In this document: positions 60,460 through 64,000 of the stretch, piece after piece | Numbering within the stretch: the stretch's first letter is position 1 | Layout of the letters: every line of letters starts with the position of its first letter | NCBI RefSeq assembly: GCF_001649575.2 | Contig: NC_051449.1 | Location: 20,640,056 to 20,704,055, forward strand | Length of the DNA: 64,000 nucleotides | Direction: 5' to 3' | Origin: Kryptolebias marmoratus | Taxonomy: Eukaryota > Chordata > Actinopteri > Cyprinodontiformes > Rivulidae | The notes under the pieces: model-generated | What the model was told of the DNA's origin: nothing | The model's input: the letters and a program-made list of their open reading frames with translations, nothing else | The model's database searches: none | Translations under genes and position numbers: made by a program

Positions 60460-60915
60460 TTAGGGTACAACAGTACATGTATTCGTACAATGACGTTTTA
60501 TTTAACTGCATTTTGTTAACAGCCCAAAAGAAAATAAGCAGAGGAAGATACCAACTAAACACTCAACATCAAGCAAGGCATTAGTGGTTCTGAAAAACTC
60601 GGAGAAGTTTAAAGACCTGCCTGTTTGTTTAATTCAGCTGTGTGGAAAAGCAGATGGCTGCAGCTCAGGGAGACATGTGGTGCATATAGAGCCAGCATTT
60701 GCATTGTAGAATAATCTCTTTTATGGCAAATTAGATTTATATAGTTATTTTATATCCCTGGTATCACGCATAATTTTCTCATACTAGCATTCATTTAGCT
60801 GAAAACCTAAGCTACATTATTTTTTATTGTTACATTGGGAGATGTTATTCAGTTCTGTATTGGTTTTCATTTTGCATTAAGTCTAGGCCAAATTAACTGA
60901 AGCAAACACTCATTG
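60460..60915. repeat. Interspersed repeat copy (family of 27.5-28.4 kb)
   Basis: gaagataccaactaaacact, gacctgcctgtttgtttaat, cagctgtgtggaaaagcaga and the end taggccaaattaactgaagc with aaacactc follow the same order as at 27.7-28.4 kb, without the extra LINE-like insert present there. Confidence 0.6.
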
Positions 60916-60918
60916 TTA

Positions 60919-60970
<52 letters not shown>

Positions 60971-60971
60971 T
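60919..60971. repeat. (AT)n(CA)n compound microsatellite
   Basis: About 18 AT units followed by about eight CA units. Confidence 0.95.
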
Positions 60972-60974
60972 ACA

Positions 60975-62500
60975 CAGGTAATTTCTCAATTCAAGGTAGA
61001 GACTTTCATGGAGTTTATCAAACTTTGTGTTTGTCACATGACTTGTAAATTACTGCTTGGTGTTTACAGTCAAACTGGCTGAAAAGATGGTACAATGTGA
61101 CTTTTTTCAAATTTCATAGTAAATTTACCAAGTGACAAGTCCTACCTTGCTGCTTCCTTATGGGCCTTACTCATGGGCTCGACTCAGCTCCAAGTGAGCT
61201 GAGTCCAGCTGAAGATTTGACATCAGCAGACTGCAGGCCACTGATTGGCCAGAGACTGATGTCAATCCTTCACAAGAAACCAACCATTTTTAAAACCTCA
61301 AACAGCAGCACTTGTTTTTTTTAATTTACTACTTTAAAAAAAAAAAAAAAAAAAAAGGTGTAATATATCCATTAAAATGGCAAAAGGTAACCCAACACCA
61401 CGGTACAAAGAGGAGGTGAGTTTCTGAGCATTTTGGCCGATCACAAAATTTAGACAAAACTAGACCAAATCGACTTTATTTACCGGCCCTCATTGGCAGA
61501 GAGCAGGTGGCTGTGATTCAGCCACAGCGTTGAAAAATGTAGCAGAGAGAGAGGAGTAATTTGTGACTTTATTTCCCTTATTTACCCACTGGTGGTAAGT
61601 TTTGGGCCGTTGCGGTATGATGACCCGCTCACATCGAGCCAACACTCAGTTAAAGGGAAAACTACTGAGACTGTGTAGAGCCGAGTTGTGCTGAGACTGG
61701 ACAAGGAAAAACAACTTTAGAGCTCCCCTATTTGCAAGTGTGTTTTGTTTTCCTGTGTCTGCTTCTGGGAAAGTTATTGTCTGTTTAATAAATAGCATGT
61801 TTTATTTGATCAATGAAGTGATATGCATGTTATAAGACAGAGTCAAAGCAAAGTAAATCTCCTGATGAGGAGTTAAAAGTTTAAGGTCTTTCTTTCCCGA
61901 TCTAAACAGCAGCAAGCAGTTTAGTGGCTTCCTGTTTATGATACTTAATTTACAGTTTCAGAGCGTTCTACCAAGCCTTTCAGTACGTCTGCATTTACAG
62001 TAGTTATATCAATAAATAAATACATGCGTAAAGTTTGAAATGTATCTGCCTCAGAAGCATTAATTTACAAAAACAGCATGCGTAATTAATGTAGGTGGTG
62101 CCTAATATTAATGAATGAGAGGAAATGGACCTGCACTTGGTGCTAATGCAAGAAGACAGGGTGCCAAACACCACTTTTGTATTCCTACTACTTTATTTAA
62201 GAGCACTTACTTTATTCAACCCACATTTTATGAAATATCCCTTTTTCTCCACATTGCAGAGGCAAGAATCATATGTGCAGTGCATATTTGCATCTTTTTA
62301 CATATTTGAATACAGGCATGCAGAGGGAAGTGCCTGGTATTCCCTCATGCGTGCGCAGTTGCATGTCAACTGGGATGTGCAAAGGAAGTGTGCTTGAATT
62401 AATTCATACACAGAGTTTTGTACATCTGGATGTATGTGTGCGTACATCCTTTTCCCAGTTTGAGCATACACCATGTTTCAGTAGAAATTCCACACCAAGT
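60975..62500. other. No gene; possible non-autonomous element at 61.17-61.7 kb
   Basis: ggctcgactcagctccaagt near 61,175 and gccgagttgtgctgagactg near 61,680 are weakly inverted and could bound a MITE of about 530 bp. A run of some 20 A lies near 61,335. Nothing coding was recognised. Confidence 0.35.
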
Positions 62501-62509
62501 CCTTGTACA

Positions 62510-62970
62510 TGAGGCTCCTGGGTCTCTTCCACCTGCTCCCTACTCTCACTGCAGTTCACAGTGTCGTCTGCAAACATTATAGTCCACAGGGACTCCTGCC
62601 TGACCTCATCTGTCAGCCTGTCCATTACCACTGCAAACAAGAAGGGGCTCAGAGCTGATCCCCCACCTTAGACACATCTGTCACTCAAACCACACATCTC
62701 ACCACTGTTTCACTGTCCTTGTACATGCCCTGTGCTACCTTCACATACTTCACCACACCTGACTTCCTCATACAGTTCCGCAGTTCCTCTTATGGCCCCC
62801 TACCACAAAAACACAAAGCAACTCCTTCTGACCTTCTCTATATTTCTGCATTAACTCTCTCAAAGTAAACCCCACATCTGTAGCACTCCTTCTCAGCACA
62901 AAACCAAACTTCTACCCACTGACTGTCACCTCACCTCTTAAGTATTCCTCATACCTTCATGCTATGGCCA
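62510..62970 (-). pseudogene. RTE-like LINE reverse-transcriptase fragment
   Basis: Minus-strand reading runs LRNCMRKSGVVKYVKVAQGM, then YKDSETVVRCVV, a stop, then (after a shift) FAVVMDRLTDEVRQES, IMFADDTVNCSESREQVEET. These match the RT core of RTE-type fish LINEs, with the catalytic FADD motif, but stops and frame changes show it is dead. The upstream part (62,780-62,970) is more diverged. Confidence 0.85.
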
Positions 62971-62974
62971 ACAA

Positions 62975-63555
62975 CATTTAGTTCTGTGCTTTGCTAGTAA
63001 AATACAACTGTAGTAACAGAGTGATGCAACAATGATGTTTAAAATGACCACAGCTTGATCTGACATTCTCAAATCCAGCAGAAATCAGAATCAGTCATGC
63101 TAATAACAGGCATTTCTCAATAACAATAAATTCCACTTAAAGAGTTGTTTCCTCTGAAGAGTTGTATCTGTGCCACAGCTGCATCCCTGAATAACATGAT
63201 CCTTCAGCAGGTTAAATCTCAGCTGCAGTGGGCAACATGAACAAGATGCTGATCAATCTTTTGTCTTGAAGACATGGGAGAAAACATTGGGCCCTTTTTA
63301 CGCAAGCAACTTGCATATCTCCTGATCATTTTGACACTAAATCACTTTATTTCAAACCAACAAATCAAAAAAAAAAATCAGCTTTGTTGGTATTTATTTC
63401 AAGATCTGGCAAAAGACACTTCTCTTAGCCAAATAAAAGCTGAATCTATCACCCAAATCATTACTTAAGCAAGTATGTCAAGGACTGTGACTAGTTTGCA
63501 AACAGCATTCGCACGGGAGTCTCCAAAATGTCTTGAAATGTTTTCACCCACCAGC
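62975..63555. other. No gene recognised
   Basis: AT-rich non-coding sequence. Confidence 0.4.
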
Positions 63556-63559
63556 AAAG

Positions 63560-63835
63560 GTGGACTGATGTTTTTGCCTGTGTCTGTGTTTGTTTGTACT
63601 GTCTGCAAAGTATCTCATCAAGCCCTTAACAGATGTTTAATAAACATTTCAAAATGTAATTATTGAAAGTACATATCAAAAACTGATTAACTTTTAGAGT
63701 CATCCCAATTGAAGACGCACATTTAGCAAACAAAAATTAATATAGATAGCTAAGTCAATTTTACAGATATTCAGCTAAAATTTGGTGTGGTAGTAGCTGA
63801 GAGTGATCAACTGTGAGGATCTGGGTTTCTTGGTT
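63560..63835 (+). repeat. Interspersed repeat (same family as 31.96 and 45.84 kb)
   Basis: gtctgcaaagtatctcatca, aactgattaacttttagagt, gatattcagctaaaatttgg and gtagtagctgagagtgatca follow the family order. Confidence 0.65.
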
Positions 63836-64000
63836 TCGCTCTTCTGGACAGTACCTCCCGAGTTATGACAGTATGCTCCAGCCATAATAGTCCAGAGCGT
63901 TACCAACTCCAGACACACTAAGTACTCCTCGTCACAGTTTTTGCTAGCTCCATGCTAACACCTTTTGCGTTCCTCCCACTCAGCGGATAAATTTATGTGG
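63836..64000. other. No feature recognised
   Basis: Nothing supportable before the window edge. Confidence 0.4.

Overview
The window is vertebrate nuclear DNA, most likely from a teleost fish. It is AT-rich, has intron-split coding sequence with canonical GT/AG junctions, and is crowded with repeats of kinds common in fish genomes: Tc1/mariner, hAT and Harbinger remnants, RT-bearing LINE fragments, a tRNA-derived-SINE-like family, and long (AT)n and (AAT)n microsatellites. No bacterial, phage, plasmid or CRISPR feature was seen. All family names come from reading the sequence; no database search was run.

The only host gene I can support lies on the minus strand at 49,042-58,931. Four exons join in frame to give the C-terminal 566 residues of a BRINP-family protein (BMP/retinoic-acid-inducible neural-specific protein), best matching BRINP2. 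Exon order along the gene is 58,931-58,826, 55,734-55,498, 52,829-52,607 and 50,176-49,042 (stop TAA). The 5' exons, for the signal peptide and most of the MACPF domain, were not found and probably lie beyond 64,000. The gene looks intact over this stretch.

The left 49 kb is non-coding as far as I can see. Region by region: 5.8-12.4 kb is a repeat cluster (a Tc1 copy split by a 420-bp hAT-type MITE, inverted-arm elements, two SINE-like copies, hAT and LINE debris). At 15.4-15.6 kb there is a large perfect (TTA)n/(AAT)n palindrome beside a 13-bp hairpin. At 16.9-19.1 kb there is a degraded repeat followed by a second, interrupted Tc1 copy. At 20.6-22.2 kb there is another DNA-transposon relic. 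At 27.5-29.9 kb there is a repeat copy next to a probable 1.4-kb solo LTR. At 33-39.5 kb there is mostly unique sequence that might hold conserved non-coding elements. At 39.5-40.5 kb lies a complete inverted-arm element, and at 43.4 kb a Harbinger transposase relic.

The introns and 5' flank of the brinp gene carry more insertions: an inverted-arm element, a LINE fragment, a small intact ORF for a CGGBP1-like BED zinc finger from a hAT element whose end lies about 30 bp from a brinp splice donor, and an RTE-like LINE fragment. I found no convincing new biological system. The best leads are the recurring inverted-arm family (at least eight places), the precisely datable nested insertions, the solo LTR and the zinc-finger ORF inside brinp.
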